A stretch of DNA of 64,000 nt from Candidatus Bipolaricaulota bacterium (GCA_938091745.1 CALLJK010000018.1:1-64000); one strand, 5' to 3'. Shown: positions 34,690 to 43,599, counted from the stretch's first letter. Translations and numbers: made by a program. The notes: a model not told the origin generated them from the sequence alone.

Positions 34690-37686
34690 ATGGCTTCAGA
34701 CAAAATCATCATTCGCGGCGCGAGAGAGCACAACCTCAAAAATATAGATCTCGAGCTGCCTAGAAATAAATTAATTGTCTTCACGGGGATCTCCGGGTCG
34801 GGGAAGTCGTCGTTGGCGTTTGACACGATCTACGCTGAGGGCCAACGCCGCTACGTCGAGTCGCTGTCGGCTTACGCCCGGCAGTTCTTAGGCCAGATGG
34901 ACAAACCTGACGTTGATTTCATCGAGGGGCTTTCCCCAGCAATCTCCATCGATCAGAAGACGGTTCACAAGAACCCGCGCTCGACCGTGGGCACGGTGAC
35001 AGAAATTTATGATTATTTAAGATTGCTCTTCGCTCGGATTGGTAAGCCCCATTGCTATAAGTGCGGCCGTCCCATCGCGCAGCAGACAGCACAGCAGATC
35101 GTAGATCAGATCTTGGAGCTGGGCGAGGGCACAAAGATTCAGATTCTTGCGCCCATCGCCCGCGGGCGCAAGGGTGAATATAAAAAAGTCTTTGAAGACC
35201 TACGCAAGGAGGGCTTCGCCCGCGTGCGCGTCAACGGCGAGATCAAAGATTTGACAGAAGATGAGATCGCACTCGACAAGAAGAAAAAGCACTCCATCGA
35301 GATCGTTGTAGACCGTATCGTCGTTCGTCAGGATAATAAGAACAGAATAGCCGACGCTGTTGAGACCGCGCTCAAGAAAGCGAACGGCTTAGTGCTCGTA
35401 GAGGCAAACCTAACCCCCAGCCCCTTCCCTGAAGGGAAGGGGCAAAGCGTTTCAGTGCGACTGCTTTCTAAAGAAGATGCTGCACCAAAACGCTTTGGGA
35501 GTTCCCCCTCCCCCTTTAGGGGAGGGGACAGGGGAGAGGTTACCTTGCTCTTCAGCGAGCAGTTTGCCTGCCCCGATTGCGGGATCAGCTATGATAAAAT
35601 CGAGCCAAGGCTCTTCTCGTTCAATAGCCCCTTCGGGTCGTGCCCCACCTGCACGGGCTTGGGCTTCAAGATGGAGATCGACCCAGAACGGGTCATTGAT
35701 CCAAAGAAATCGCTGAAAGACGGCGGGCTAATCCCCTGGGCGGAGCGCCAGAGCAAATGGCTCTGGGGGCTGCTCTTTGGCGTCTGCAAGATGTACAAGA
35801 TCGATCCTGATAAGCCCTTGGGACGGCTGCCCAAAGAGCAGCTCGATATCTTGCTCTACGGCACAAACGGCATCCCCATCACGTTTCCCTATACGAATCG
35901 CTACGGGCGCACGCGCTACTTTATAGACTACTACGAAGGGCTGATTCCCGCTCTCGAGCGCGCCTACAGAGAAGCCGAGTCCGACTGGGCCCGCGAAGAG
36001 ATCGAACAGTATATGAGCACACGCCCGTGTGTTGCGTGCAACGGAAAGCGCCTGCGCCCTGAGAGTCTCTCTGTGACTATTGCGGGGAAGAACATCATGG
36101 ACATCTGCGCGCTCTCGATCAAAGACGCATATAAGTTCTTTTCTGAGCTGGAGCTGACAGAACGTGAGCATTTAATTGCCCACCAAGTTCTCAAAGAGAT
36201 CAAGACACGGCTGAAGTTTCTTCTAGACGTGGGCTTGGAATATCTCACATTAGATCGCCCTGCGGGGACGCTCGCCGGCGGTGAAGCCCAGCGTATTCGC
36301 TTGGCAACACAAGTTGGATCTGGCTTAGTCGGCGTTCTGTATATCTTAGACGAGCCGAGCATCGGACTGCATCAGCGGGACAACGTCAGATTGCTTCAGA
36401 CGCTCAAAGGGTTGCGCGACTTGGGCAACACAGTCATTGTCGTTGAGCACGACGAGGAGACGATACGAACTGCTGATTTCATTGTAGATATCGGGCCGGG
36501 AGCAGGCAAGCATGGCGGCTCTATCGTCGCCACAGGGACCGTCGAAGATATCTGCGCTCATCCCGACTCGATCACGGGGCAGTTCTTGAGCGGGCGTCGC
36601 CGGATTCCTGTGCCAACGAGACGCCGCACTCCGAAGGGCTTCTTAACCATCGTTGGTGCGCGCCAGCATAACCTCAAGAATATCACCGTGAGGATTCCGT
36701 TGGGGGTCTTCGTCTGCGTGACAGGGGTGTCGGGTTCGGGCAAGAGCACGCTCATTGACGAGATTCTCTATCGCGGCGTCGCGCACAGATTGGGCTACGT
36801 CACCGAGCGCCCCGGCGAGCACGACGATATTCTGGGCTTAGAGCAGATTAATAAAATCATCGAGATCGATCAATCGCCCATCGGACGCACACCGCGCTCC
36901 AATCCCGCAACGTACACCGGGGTCTTCGACGATATTCGAAAACTGTTCGCGCTGGTGCCCGAAGCCCGCGCGCGGGGCTACCAGCCCGGACGGTTCTCGT
37001 TCAACGTCAAGGGCGGGCGATGTGAAGCGTGCAAGGGCGATGGATTAATCAAGATCGAGATGCACTTTCTGCCCGACGTCTATGTCCCCTGCGAAGTCTG
37101 CAAGGGCCAGCGCTACAACCGCGAGACCCTCGAGATTCGCTACAAAGAGAAGAACATTGCTGATGTGCTCGCGATGACCGTCGAAGAAGCGCTTGCGTTC
37201 TTTGAGCACCATCCGGCGATCAAGAGAAAACTTCAGACGCTCTATGATGTGGGCTTGGGGTATATTCAGTTGGGGCAGCCGGCGACGCAGCTCTCTGGTG
37301 GGGAAGCGCAGCGCGTGAAATTAGCTACAGAGCTGAGCAAGCGCGACACAGGGCGCACGCTCTATATCTTAGACGAGCCGACGACGGGGCTGCACCTAGC
37401 AGACATCGAGAAGCTGCTCGACGTGCTCCATAGATTAGTTGACGCTGGGAATACTGTCGTTGTGATTGAGCACAACTTAGACGTGGTCAAAACAGCAGAT
37501 TATATTATTGATTTAGGCCCTGAGGGTGGGGACGCTGGCGGCTGGGTCATCGCCCAAGGCACGCCGGAAGAGGTTGCCCAGGTGCCGGAGTCGTACACAG
37601 GGCAGTTTTTGAAGAAGATCTTAGCAGCGCAAGCTTCTGTCGGGACCAAAGTCAGAGATGTCGCGGATCGAGAAGTGACAGTCTGA
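34690..37686 (+). CDS. uvrA: UvrABC system protein A, with in-frame repeat insert
   Basis: 998 aa damage-recognition ATPase of nucleotide excision repair, longer than the usual about 940. Two ABC modules: [15 protein letters not shown] and [12 protein letters not shown] Walker A sites; [12 protein letters not shown] and [12 protein letters not shown] signatures; zinc modules [13 protein letters not shown] and [15 protein letters not shown]. Residues about 239-284 ([12 protein letters not shown] ... [13 protein letters not shown]) come from a split family A element in front of the first zinc module. The start at 34690 follows GAGGGAG; 34678 is an alternative. Confidence 0.96.
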   Translation: MASDKIIIRGAREHNLKNIDLELPRNKLIVFTGISGSGKSSLAFDTIYAEGQRRYVESLSAYARQFLGQMDKPDVDFIEGLSPAISIDQKTVHKNPRSTVGTVTEIYDYLRLLFARIGKPHCYKCGRPIAQQTAQQIVDQILELGEGTKIQILAPIARGRKGEYKKVFEDLRKEGFARVRVNGEIKDLTEDEIALDKKKKHSIEIVVDRIVVRQDNKNRIADAVETALKKANGLVLVEANLTPSPFPEGKGQSVSVRLLSKEDAAPKRFGSSPSPFRGGDRGEVTLLFSEQFACPDCGISYDKIEPRLFSFNSPFGSCPTCTGLGFKMEIDPERVIDPKKSLKDGGLIPWAERQSKWLWGLLFGVCKMYKIDPDKPLGRLPKEQLDILLYGTNGIPITFPYTNRYGRTRYFIDYYEGLIPALERAYREAESDWAREEIEQYMSTRPCVACNGKRLRPESLSVTIAGKNIMDICALSIKDAYKFFSELELTEREHLIAHQVLKEIKTRLKFLLDVGLEYLTLDRPAGTLAGGEAQRIRLATQVGSGLVGVLYILDEPSIGLHQRDNVRLLQTLKGLRDLGNTVIVVEHDEETIRTADFIVDIGPGAGKHGGSIVATGTVEDICAHPDSITGQFLSGRRRIPVPTRRRTPKGFLTIVGARQHNLKNITVRIPLGVFVCVTGVSGSGKSTLIDEILYRGVAHRLGYVTERPGEHDDILGLEQINKIIEIDQSPIGRTPRSNPATYTGVFDDIRKLFALVPEARARGYQPGRFSFNVKGGRCEACKGDGLIKIEMHFLPDVYVPCEVCKGQRYNRETLEIRYKEKNIADVLAMTVEEALAFFEHHPAIKRKLQTLYDVGLGYIQLGQPATQLSGGEAQRVKLATELSKRDTGRTLYILDEPTTGLHLADIEKLLDVLHRLVDAGNTVVVIEHNLDVVKTADYIIDLGPEGGDAGGWVIAQGTPEEVAQVPESYTGQFLKKILAAQASVGTKVRDVADREVTV
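35408..35541. repeat. Family A palindromic element, copy 7, split, inside uvrA
   Basis: Left half ACCTAACCCC with hairpin CCTTCCCTGAAGGGAAGG; right half with hairpin CCCTTTAGGGG and the end GGGGAGAGGT. The halves are separated by a second 55-bp inverted-repeat unit. The whole stays in frame. Confidence 0.85.
35443..35497. repeat. Second palindromic unit nested in the uvrA element
   Basis: CAAAGCGTTT (35443-35452) and AAACGCTTTG (35488-35497) form a perfect 10-bp inverted repeat around 35 bp. It sits exactly between the two halves of the family A element, like a nested insertion. Confidence 0.75.
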
Positions 37687-37700
37687 GTTATGCCGAAAGT

Positions 37701-37730
37701 TTGACAGACGGGAAGAGGGAATGTTATACT
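37701..37730 (+). promoter_or_regulatory. Promoter reading into the cassette region
   Basis: TTGACA (37701-37706), 18 bp, TATACT (37725-37730). No obvious gene follows before the first attC. A 18-codon ORF (37747-37803) is the only candidate. The position resembles a cassette promoter (Pc) of an integron, but this is inference. Confidence 0.6.
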
Positions 37731-37823
37731 ACACACTAAAGTGAAGATGGCCATGCAGAACGTGGGTGCGGAAGGGGGGTTATGCCGCGATGTTGCGGTC
37801 TAGCGGATCTAGCAGGGCGGGCC

Positions 37824-37887
37824 TGCTAACCCGCACTTTCACCTGACAGCGCCCTCGGCGCTGCGGGTGATGCGCATATCGTTAGCC
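37824..37887 (+). other. attC-like recombination site 1
   Basis: GCTAAC (37825-37830) pairs perfectly with GTTAGC (37881-37886). Inside lie TCACC/GGTGA and the 7-bp stem CAGCGCC/GGCGCTG (37847-37863) with a CTC loop and unpaired bases between the stems. R' reads GTTAGCC, one base off GTTRRRY. It overlaps a second small hairpin at 37810-37828. Confidence 0.7.
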
Positions 37888-37905
37888 GCTTTTCCAAGCA
37901 TGGGA

Positions 37906-37911
37906 TATAAT
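37906..37911 (+). promoter_or_regulatory. -10 box within the restriction-modification cassette
   Basis: Perfect TATAAT, 26 nt before the GTG of the endonuclease gene, with GAAGGAAGG as Shine-Dalgarno between. The cassette probably carries its own promoter; -35 weak. Confidence 0.5.
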
Positions 37912-37937
37912 CAATCGCGAAGGAAGGAAGCAAAAGC

Positions 37938-38894
37938 GTGGATCTTTTCGAAAAGTTTCTGAGTGTCAGTGCTGGAGACATCGAATTTGAGCTTCGCGGA
38001 TATGCTTCCGTTGAATGGCTCGACTTTGCGCTCAATCCTCGGCGTCTACGTGGCAGTGACTTCTTGATGCGCTGGTCGCAAGGCGTATGGAGCGAAGAAC
38101 GTATCATTCAAGCCGTTAATAGCACAGATGAATTCTTTGCCATCCCCTATGGCCCGAGCGGAACTGCTCCTAGCGATGATGTCAGGGCTTTTGAGCTTTA
38201 CTTTGAACGACTTGAAGCGGCCGGATTGGGAGAAAACAAGCGACCTGACTTGTTGGTTTTCAAGAAATCGTCGCAAGCAGTTGTAGAGGCTCTTGTTCGC
38301 TCTCTTGGTGGATTAGGTGAGTTGCCCTTTACACCAGAAGATGCCGATGCAATACAAGACCTACTGGCTAAAGCTCTACTTGCAGTAGAGTGTGAAAATA
38401 GCCTTTGGAAAGGCAAGCTTATGCCAGACTACGGCACAGAATTGAAACCCCAAAAGCGTATGGGGGGTAAACTCGGATTAAAGAAAAATGCTGTTGTGCC
38501 AACTTTGATATTGAAAGAAGAAGACCGCGAGCCGCTGCAACTATGGCAGGACACGAATAGAATTCCAATCCATATTTGGCACGTTTTTTATGACATGGCT
38601 TTTGGCATTTCTCTCGACAAGGCGCAAGAGTTGATCAAGCAAGGATTTATCTTGCCCACAAAGCAAGTTTTTCAAGCGCCCGGCGGTGCTACTACCAGAA
38701 AGGTCATCTACAAGATTTACTACCACTATACTTACCCTCTCTGCGATGCAATTCAAGAGCCGGAACTAAAGGCCAAATTTATCGTGGATAAAAATGGGCA
38801 TATTTTGCCATATGTACACTTTGAAGGCGGAAGGATGGATCTGCGGGCGGAAGCTTTAGCAGTATTGCGAGAGGTTGCAGATGTTAAAGGCTAA
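37938..38894 (+). CDS. Type II restriction endonuclease, AccI-like
   Basis: 318 aa from a GTG start with AAGGAAG upstream. A PD-(D/E)xK-like site can be read as KRPDLLVFKK (about 112-121) and AVECENSLWKGK (about 149-160). The following MPDYGTELKPQKRMGGKLGLKKNAVVPTLI is the kind of conserved block seen in AccI-type enzymes (my recollection of the family). It overlaps the methyltransferase gene by 14 nt. Being the first gene of a cassette with its cognate methylase downstream is typical of a complete type II system. Target site not determinable here. Confidence 0.75.
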   Translation: MDLFEKFLSVSAGDIEFELRGYASVEWLDFALNPRRLRGSDFLMRWSQGVWSEERIIQAVNSTDEFFAIPYGPSGTAPSDDVRAFELYFERLEAAGLGENKRPDLLVFKKSSQAVVEALVRSLGGLGELPFTPEDADAIQDLLAKALLAVECENSLWKGKLMPDYGTELKPQKRMGGKLGLKKNAVVPTLILKEEDREPLQLWQDTNRIPIHIWHVFYDMAFGISLDKAQELIKQGFILPTKQVFQAPGGATTRKVIYKIYYHYTYPLCDAIQEPELKAKFIVDKNGHILPYVHFEGGRMDLRAEALAVLREVADVKG

Positions 38895-40452
38895 CTTATA
38901 CAGGCTTCGTTCGTCTTGGGAAGCCAGAGAGCTTTTGAGAGAAAAGGGGCAGTTTTGGACCCCTGATTGGATTGCAGAGCCAATGACTGAATACGTCTTG
39001 GCCGACAAAGGCGGTCTCTTATTCGATCCCGCAGTTGGAACAGGAGCATTCTTTCGCGCGGCTAAAGTGGTAGCCCGTGAAAAAGGTTTAGCCGTTCGTT
39101 TCGCCGGAATGGAAATCGATCCAACGATTCTATCCCAAGCGCTGGAGTCTGGCCTGGAGCAAGACGATATTTCGTCGGTAAGGATTGCCGATTTTGTACT
39201 ACAACCCCCGCAAGCGAAATTTCACGCCATTGTTGCCAATCCCCCTTATATTCGACATCATCGTCTTGCCCCAGAAAAAAAAGCACAGCTTAAACAAATA
39301 GCTATACAAATAATCGGCAGGCAGCTCGACGGGCGAGCAGGCTTGCACGTTTATTTTTTAGTAAGAGCATTATCATTACTTGAAGAGAATGGACGATTGG
39401 CTTTCATTATGCCCGCCGATACATGCGAAGGGAAATTCGCGCCCGACTTATGGGCTTGGATCACGACAAATTTCGCTCTAGATGCTGTTATCACGTTTTC
39501 CCCGGAAGCCACCCCATTCCCCAATGTTGATACAAATCCGATCATTTTCTTTATTCGCAAAGCGCCGCCAAAGCCTCAATTTCTATGGGTCAAGGTTGCT
39601 CGTCCGACGGCGGGTGCACTAAAAAGATGGGTAAGGTCTGGATTTGAGAATGTGTCCGAACCGGATTTATTCGTCATTGTGCGAGACTTGAAAGAAGGTC
39701 TATCTACGGGGCTTTCTCGTGAGCCGCTTCCTCACTACAATACCAAGTATGTGTTAGGTGATTTTGTCAAAGTTATGCGTGGTATTGCGACAGGAGCTAA
39801 TGATTTCTTTTTTATGACAGTCGAGAAGGTTAGAGAACTGGAAATTCCTGAAGAATATTTGATTAGGGCCGTTGGGAGAACACGGGATATTCCAGGAGAT
39901 GAGATCACCCTTGAAACCATCGAAATGCTTGAACGGAAGGGAAGGCCCACTTTACTTTTGTCGCTTAGTGGTGACAACGTTGAAGCCTTCCCAGACTCAA
40001 TAAGACGCTACTTGCAAGAAGGTGAAAGGCTAGGTTTACCTAAGCGACCTTTGCTTGCACAACGCAAGCCGTGGTACAAAATGGAAGTTCGAGTACCACC
40101 ACCGTTTTTGTTTGCCTATTTAGGTCGTCGAAATTCAAGATTCATCCGCAACACTGCTCGGGTTGTTCCTTTAACGAGCTTCCTCTGTGTATATCCCCAA
40201 CATAGTGGCGAAGAATATGTGGAGCAGATTTGGAAAATTCTCAGTCATCCGGACACAGTAGCTAATTTATCAAAAATCGGAAAGTCTTACGGTGATGGCG
40301 CAATAAAAGTAGAACCGCGTTTGCTAGAGAGACTGCCTATTCCTGATCATGTTATCCAACGATTTGGTTTTCCACTACAAATGCGTTTATTTGAGCAACG
40401 AGAGTCTTACACAACGCGGACAGGTTGTAAGGAAGCGGATAAAGGCGGCTAA
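38881..40452 (+). CDS. N6-adenine DNA methyltransferase (type II, gamma/Eco57I-like)
   Basis: 523 aa from the ATG at 38881. The SAM-binding motif is LLFDPAVGTGAFFRAAK (about 46-62), the acidic motif II is GMEIDPTILSQA, and the catalytic VANPPYIRHH is near residue 118. The N6-adenine class and order of motifs (I-IV-target recognition domain) match M.AccI/Eco57I-type enzymes. The C-terminal half (about 260-500) is the target-recognition domain. The TAA stop is part of the R'' box of attC site 2. It should protect the chromosome from the co-encoded endonuclease. Confidence 0.92.
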   Translation: MLKANLYRLRSSWEARELLREKGQFWTPDWIAEPMTEYVLADKGGLLFDPAVGTGAFFRAAKVVAREKGLAVRFAGMEIDPTILSQALESGLEQDDISSVRIADFVLQPPQAKFHAIVANPPYIRHHRLAPEKKAQLKQIAIQIIGRQLDGRAGLHVYFLVRALSLLEENGRLAFIMPADTCEGKFAPDLWAWITTNFALDAVITFSPEATPFPNVDTNPIIFFIRKAPPKPQFLWVKVARPTAGALKRWVRSGFENVSEPDLFVIVRDLKEGLSTGLSREPLPHYNTKYVLGDFVKVMRGIATGANDFFFMTVEKVRELEIPEEYLIRAVGRTRDIPGDEITLETIEMLERKGRPTLLLSLSGDNVEAFPDSIRRYLQEGERLGLPKRPLLAQRKPWYKMEVRVPPPFLFAYLGRRNSRFIRNTARVVPLTSFLCVYPQHSGEEYVEQIWKILSHPDTVANLSKIGKSYGDGAIKVEPRLLERLPIPDHVIQRFGFPLQMRLFEQRESYTTRTGCKEADKGG

Positions 40453-40513
40453 CAAGCGCATCCAGCCGACACGCTCCACTCGCTCCGCGTGCGGCTGATG
40501 CTTACCGTTGGGC
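40447..40513 (+). other. attC-like recombination site 2
   Basis: R'' GGCTAAC (40447-40453) contains the methyltransferase stop; R' GTTGGGC (40507-40513) fits GTTRRRY. The inner stem is GCATcCAGCCGaCACGC paired with GCGTGCGGCTGATGC, leaving single extrahelical C and A on one arm, the hallmark asymmetry of attC sites. 67 bp. Confidence 0.85.
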
Positions 40514-40536
40514 ACCTAAGGGGAAAGATAGAGTAT

Positions 40537-41292
40537 ATGTGTGAGTTGCTTGGCCTCAATTTCAACCAGCCTGTTCGGTGTTCGCTCTCATTCAGAGGGT
40601 TCCGTCATCGCGGCCAACATAATCCGGACGGATGGGGAATAGCCAGATTCGATGGGCGAGTCTGTCAGGTATTTAAGGAACCGATCAAAGCTCCGAACAG
40701 CAAGCTGGCCACGTTTCTACGCGACTATGAATCTTTTGTGAGCAAGATCTTCATTGGTCATGTGCGGTACGCTAGCCGAGGTAATCGTACGCTTCAGAAC
40801 ACACATCCTTTTTCACGGACGTTTCGGTCCCGCGACGTAGCACTTGCCCACAACGGCACTTTAGATATACCAAAGTCTGCATTGAAGTTTCACCCTGTGG
40901 GCGAAACTGATTCTGAGTACCTACTTTGTGCGTTGCTCACGAGATTCTCCAAGGAAAGAATACGCTTCACAGATTTTCAGAGAATTGAGGCTCTCCTTCA
41001 TGAATTCAACAAATTCGGCACTATGAATCTTCTTTTTTCGGAGGGGGATCATCTGTACAGCTATCGCGACCAAGGTAGCTATAAAAGCCTTTACATAACT
41101 GAGCGGACTGCGCCATTTGATAGAATATCTCTGCGAGACGAGGACTGGGAGGTTAATTTGTCTGAGGAGAAGCGCCCGGATCAAAGAGGTTTTGTGATAG
41201 CGACTCACCCTTTGACGGACGAAAAGTGGAATGAGCTACCGCCAGGCTCTCTGCGTGTTTTCAAGGATGGACAGTGCGTTTATGGTGCCTAA
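40537..41292 (+). CDS. Class II glutamine amidotransferase-like protein (YafJ type)
   Basis: 251 aa from the ATG at 40537, which leaves the nucleophile Cys as residue 2 (MCELLGLNFN). GFRHRGQHNPDGWGIA, FIGHVRYASRGNRTLQNTHPF and ALAHNGTLDIP are the Ntn-hydrolase glutaminase motifs. There is no synthetase domain, so the ammonia acceptor is unknown. It is the only gene of the second cassette; the stop lies inside attC site 3. Such genes are common among cassette cargo of unknown role. GGGGAAAGAT upstream acts as Shine-Dalgarno. Confidence 0.88.
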   Translation: MCELLGLNFNQPVRCSLSFRGFRHRGQHNPDGWGIARFDGRVCQVFKEPIKAPNSKLATFLRDYESFVSKIFIGHVRYASRGNRTLQNTHPFSRTFRSRDVALAHNGTLDIPKSALKFHPVGETDSEYLLCALLTRFSKERIRFTDFQRIEALLHEFNKFGTMNLLFSEGDHLYSYRDQGSYKSLYITERTAPFDRISLRDEDWEVNLSEEKRPDQRGFVIATHPLTDEKWNELPPGSLRVFKDGQCVYGA

Positions 41293-41358
41293 CAAGGCAC
41301 TGCATCTGACGGCAATTCCGCTACGCTTTATTACTGCAGGTAACCTTTGTCGTTAAGC
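41287..41358 (+). other. attC-like recombination site 3
   Basis: R'' GCCTAAC (41287-41293) fits RYYYAAC and holds the stop codon of the amidotransferase gene; R' GTTAAGC (41352-41358) fits GTTRRRY. AAGG/CCTT and CTGCA/TGCAG pair inside, with a larger loop than site 2. The remaining bases to 41390 show nothing. Confidence 0.75.
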
Positions 41359-41390
41359 GCCACTCTTGAAATCGCACTGAGCCTTCGGCT

Positions 41391-42266
41391 CTACTTCTCA
41401 TCCCGCGAGACCAGTGCCCTCACTAAGTCTATGGGGAGCGGGAAGACGATCGTGCTCGTGTTGCGCTCCGATGAGATATCTATCAAAGTCTGCAGATAGC
41501 GCAATTGCAGTGACGCCGGGTTCTGCGTGAGAATCTCGGCGGCTTCGCGGAGCTTCGTCGCGGCTTGCAGCTCGCCCTCAGCGTTGATGACTTTGCTGCG
41601 GCGTTCGCGCTCCGCTTCGGCTTGACGCGCAATCGCTCGCTGCATCTCCTGGGGGATGCGCACGTCCTTGATCTCGACAGCTTTGACTTTGATGCCCCAG
41701 GGGTCAGTCTGCTCGTCGATGATCATCTGGAGTCGCTTGTTGAGCTTCTCGCGCTCAGCTAGCAGTTCGTCGAGCTCGACTTGACCCAAGACGCTGCGCA
41801 GCGTCGTCTGCGAGATCTGTGATGTTGCCTGCAAATAATCTTCGACCTGAGTGATTGCCGCCTCAGGGGAGATCACCCTAAAGAAGACGATCGCGTTGAC
41901 GCTCACCGTCACGTTATCACGGGTGATCACTTCTTGCGGCGGCACGTCGAACGTCACCACGCGCAAGTCTACTTTGACGACCTGATCGACAATGGGGATG
42001 ATGAAGAACAGCCCAGGCCCTTTGGCCCCTTGCAAACGCCCTAACCGAAAGATCACGACGCGTTCGTACTCCCGCACGATCTTGATCGCGTTGAGCAGGA
42101 AGAGCACGACGATGGCCAGCACAATGATCAGCGCAGTCGGCATAGCAAAACCTCCTATGAGATTGAGCAGTGTATCCCAACCCAATATAGAGACAAAGAG
42201 AACGACTAAGAACCCCAAAACTCCTAGGACTTCAGTCCACCCTCCTTGACGCGGTCGTCGACTCAT
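41391..42266 (-). CDS. SPFH/Band 7 membrane protein (slipin/stomatin type)
   Basis: 291 aa. Two N-terminal hydrophobic segments ([19 protein letters not shown] and [17 protein letters not shown]) precede the SPFH domain: [54 protein letters not shown] and [29 protein letters not shown]. The C terminus is short, ending in a coiled oligomerisation part. These proteins form scaffolds at membrane microdomains and often pair with NfeD proteases; no nfeD lies next to it here. Confidence 0.93.
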   Translation of the reverse strand: MSRRPRQGGWTEVLGVLGFLVVLFVSILGWDTLLNLIGGFAMPTALIIVLAIVVLFLLNAIKIVREYERVVIFRLGRLQGAKGPGLFFIIPIVDQVVKVDLRVVTFDVPPQEVITRDNVTVSVNAIVFFRVISPEAAITQVEDYLQATSQISQTTLRSVLGQVELDELLAEREKLNKRLQMIIDEQTDPWGIKVKAVEIKDVRIPQEMQRAIARQAEAERERRSKVINAEGELQAATKLREAAEILTQNPASLQLRYLQTLIDISSERNTSTIVFPLPIDLVRALVSRDEK

Positions 42267-42278
42267 AAGCTCTGTGTA

Positions 42279-42351
42279 GGGCCCTCACCCCCGGCCCCTC
42301 TCCCGTGATGACTCACGGGAGAGGGGTGCCCCAAGGGCAGGGTGAGGGCCT
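42279..42351. repeat. Family B palindromic element, copy 2
   Basis: GGGCCCTCACCCCC at the left, hairpin TCTCCCGTGATGACTCACGGGAGA, and GGGTGAGGGCCTC at the right. Lies between the divergent slipin and tpiA genes. Confidence 0.85.
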
Positions 42352-42400
42352 CAACTATCGTTAATATTAACAACGCTGCTAAATAAAAGCAAATTTCTGA

Positions 42401-42406
42401 TATAAT
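42401..42406 (+). promoter_or_regulatory. -10 box of tpiA (leaderless)
   Basis: Perfect TATAAT, 8 nt before the ATG at 42415. Upstream is A/T-rich; -35 weak. Confidence 0.5.
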
Positions 42407-42414
42407 AACGCGTT

Positions 42415-43242
42415 ATGGAGACAGAACGCCGCCGACTGCTGGTCGCTAATTGGAAGATGCACTTCGTGCGCGCGCAAGCGCTAGAGTATCTGAAAGTCTT
42501 TACGGAGCGCGTTCAAGGGTTGCACAAGACGGAGCTTGTGCTGGCGCCGCCGTTCACGCTCCTAGAGGCCGTCGGACGTGAGATCATAAAGACTATGATT
42601 AGATTAGCAGCACAAGATCTCTTCTATGAACGCGAGGGGGCATTTACGGGCGAGATCTCGCCCCTAATGCTGAAAGACTTGGGTTGCTCTTACGTGATCG
42701 TGGGGCACTCGGAGCGCCGACGGATCTTTGGTGAGACCGACGAACTTATCCATAAGAAGATCAAAGCTGCGCTCGAGGCTGAAATCGCTCCCATTCTCTG
42801 TGTCGGCGAGACGTTAGAAGAGCGCCGTGCGGGGGGAACTCAAACCGTGCTCGAATCCCAGATGCGCGGGGCACTAGAAGGGCTTATGCTCTTCGCTCCC
42901 TCACCCCTAGCCCCTCTCCCCTCTGAGGGAGAGGGGAGCAGGGGTGAGGGTGACCGATTAGTGATCGCCTATGAACCTGTGTGGGCCATCGGGACGGGGG
43001 TCAACGCTAAGCCCATAGAAGCCGAAGCGAGCGCGCTGTTTATTCGCGAGCTTTTGGCCCAGCTTTTCAATGCAGAGATTGCGAAAGAAATTCGGATTCT
43101 CTACGGAGGCAGCGTCAAGCCTGAAAATCTTGAAGATTTTCTGAAGCAGCCTAATATAGACGGGGCACTTGTCGGCGGCGCGTCACTTGATCCAGAGGCG
43201 TTCGCGCAGATGGCCCAGATAGCCGAACGCTGTGACGGTTGA
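42415..43242 (+). CDS. tpiA: Triosephosphate isomerase, with in-frame palindromic insert
   Basis: 275 aa glycolytic enzyme; typical length about 250. Catalytic Lys in VANWKMHFV, His in VIVGHSERR, Glu in VIAYEPVWAIGTG, and the phosphate-binding ILYGGSVKPEN and VGGASL are intact. Residues about 161-179 (SPLAPLPSEGEGSRGEG) are encoded by a family B repeat placed just before the catalytic-Glu strand, on the outside of the barrel. Promoter of rpsF overlaps the stop codon. Confidence 0.95.
   Translation: METERRRLLVANWKMHFVRAQALEYLKVFTERVQGLHKTELVLAPPFTLLEAVGREIIKTMIRLAAQDLFYEREGAFTGEISPLMLKDLGCSYVIVGHSERRRIFGETDELIHKKIKAALEAEIAPILCVGETLEERRAGGTQTVLESQMRGALEGLMLFAPSPLAPLPSEGEGSRGEGDRLVIAYEPVWAIGTGVNAKPIEAEASALFIRELLAQLFNAEIAKEIRILYGGSVKPENLEDFLKQPNIDGALVGGASLDPEAFAQMAQIAERCDG
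42897..42952. repeat. Family B palindromic element, copy 3, inside tpiA
   Basis: CCCTCACCCC at the left, hairpin CCTCTCCCCTCTGAGGGAGAGG, and GGGGTGAGGG at the right, in frame. Confidence 0.85.
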
Positions 43243-43267
43243 CAGGTGCTCCAGCGTCTGCTATACT
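43239..43267 (+). promoter_or_regulatory. Promoter of the rpsF-ssb-rpsR operon
   Basis: TTGACA (43239-43244, overlapping the tpiA stop), 17 bp, TATACT (43262-43267). A leader with GGAGG follows. Close to consensus. Confidence 0.75.
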
Positions 43268-43302
43268 CAAAAACCCAACGAGGTATCACAACGGAGGACA
43301 GT

Positions 43303-43599
43303 GTGGCAGCAACGCGTTCATACGAAGTGTTATATATTGTGCGACCGGATTTAGATAAAGCCCAGATCGAACAGACGATCACCAAGTTTCAGAAGGCTGT
43401 CAACGAAAGCGGTGGCCAATTCGTCAAGCTCGACGAGTGGGGCACACGCCTGCTGGCCTACCAGATCAAGAAGTTCGATAAGGGCTATTATGTCTTAATG
43501 GAATTCACAGCGACACCAGACCAGCTCAAGAAGATCGACGAGCGCTTCAAGCTCGACGAGAATATATTGCGGTATCAGATCGTGCGCCAAGATGCCTAG
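43303..43599 (+). CDS. rpsF: 30S ribosomal protein S6
   Basis: 98 aa from the GTG at 43303, preceded by GGAGG. RSYEVLYIVRPDLD, then LLAYQIKKFDKGYYVLMEF are S6 landmarks. It forms the S6:S18 heterodimer on the small subunit. First gene of the classic rpsF-ssb-rpsR order; it overlaps ssb by 8 nt. Confidence 0.95.
   Translation: MAATRSYEVLYIVRPDLDKAQIEQTITKFQKAVNESGGQFVKLDEWGTRLLAYQIKKFDKGYYVLMEFTATPDQLKKIDERFKLDENILRYQIVRQDA

Larger units (their letters stand above)
37824..41358 (+). mobile_element. Integron-type gene cassette array without integrase (CALIN-like)
   Basis: Three attC-like sites delimit two cassettes, read on the plus strand: a restriction-modification cassette (about 37882-40507) and a glutamine amidotransferase cassette (about 40508-41352). 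The stop codons of the last gene in each cassette lie inside the R'' box of the following attC, as in integron cassettes. The coding sequence inside is visibly richer in A and T and uses different codons from the flanks. No tyrosine integrase gene is present in the window. The array sits between uvrA and a slipin gene. Confidence 0.75.

Noticed and set aside
37731-37823. A tRNA or other known RNA before the first attC
   Set aside because: Small hairpins only; no cloverleaf, TTCGA loop or known riboswitch motif.
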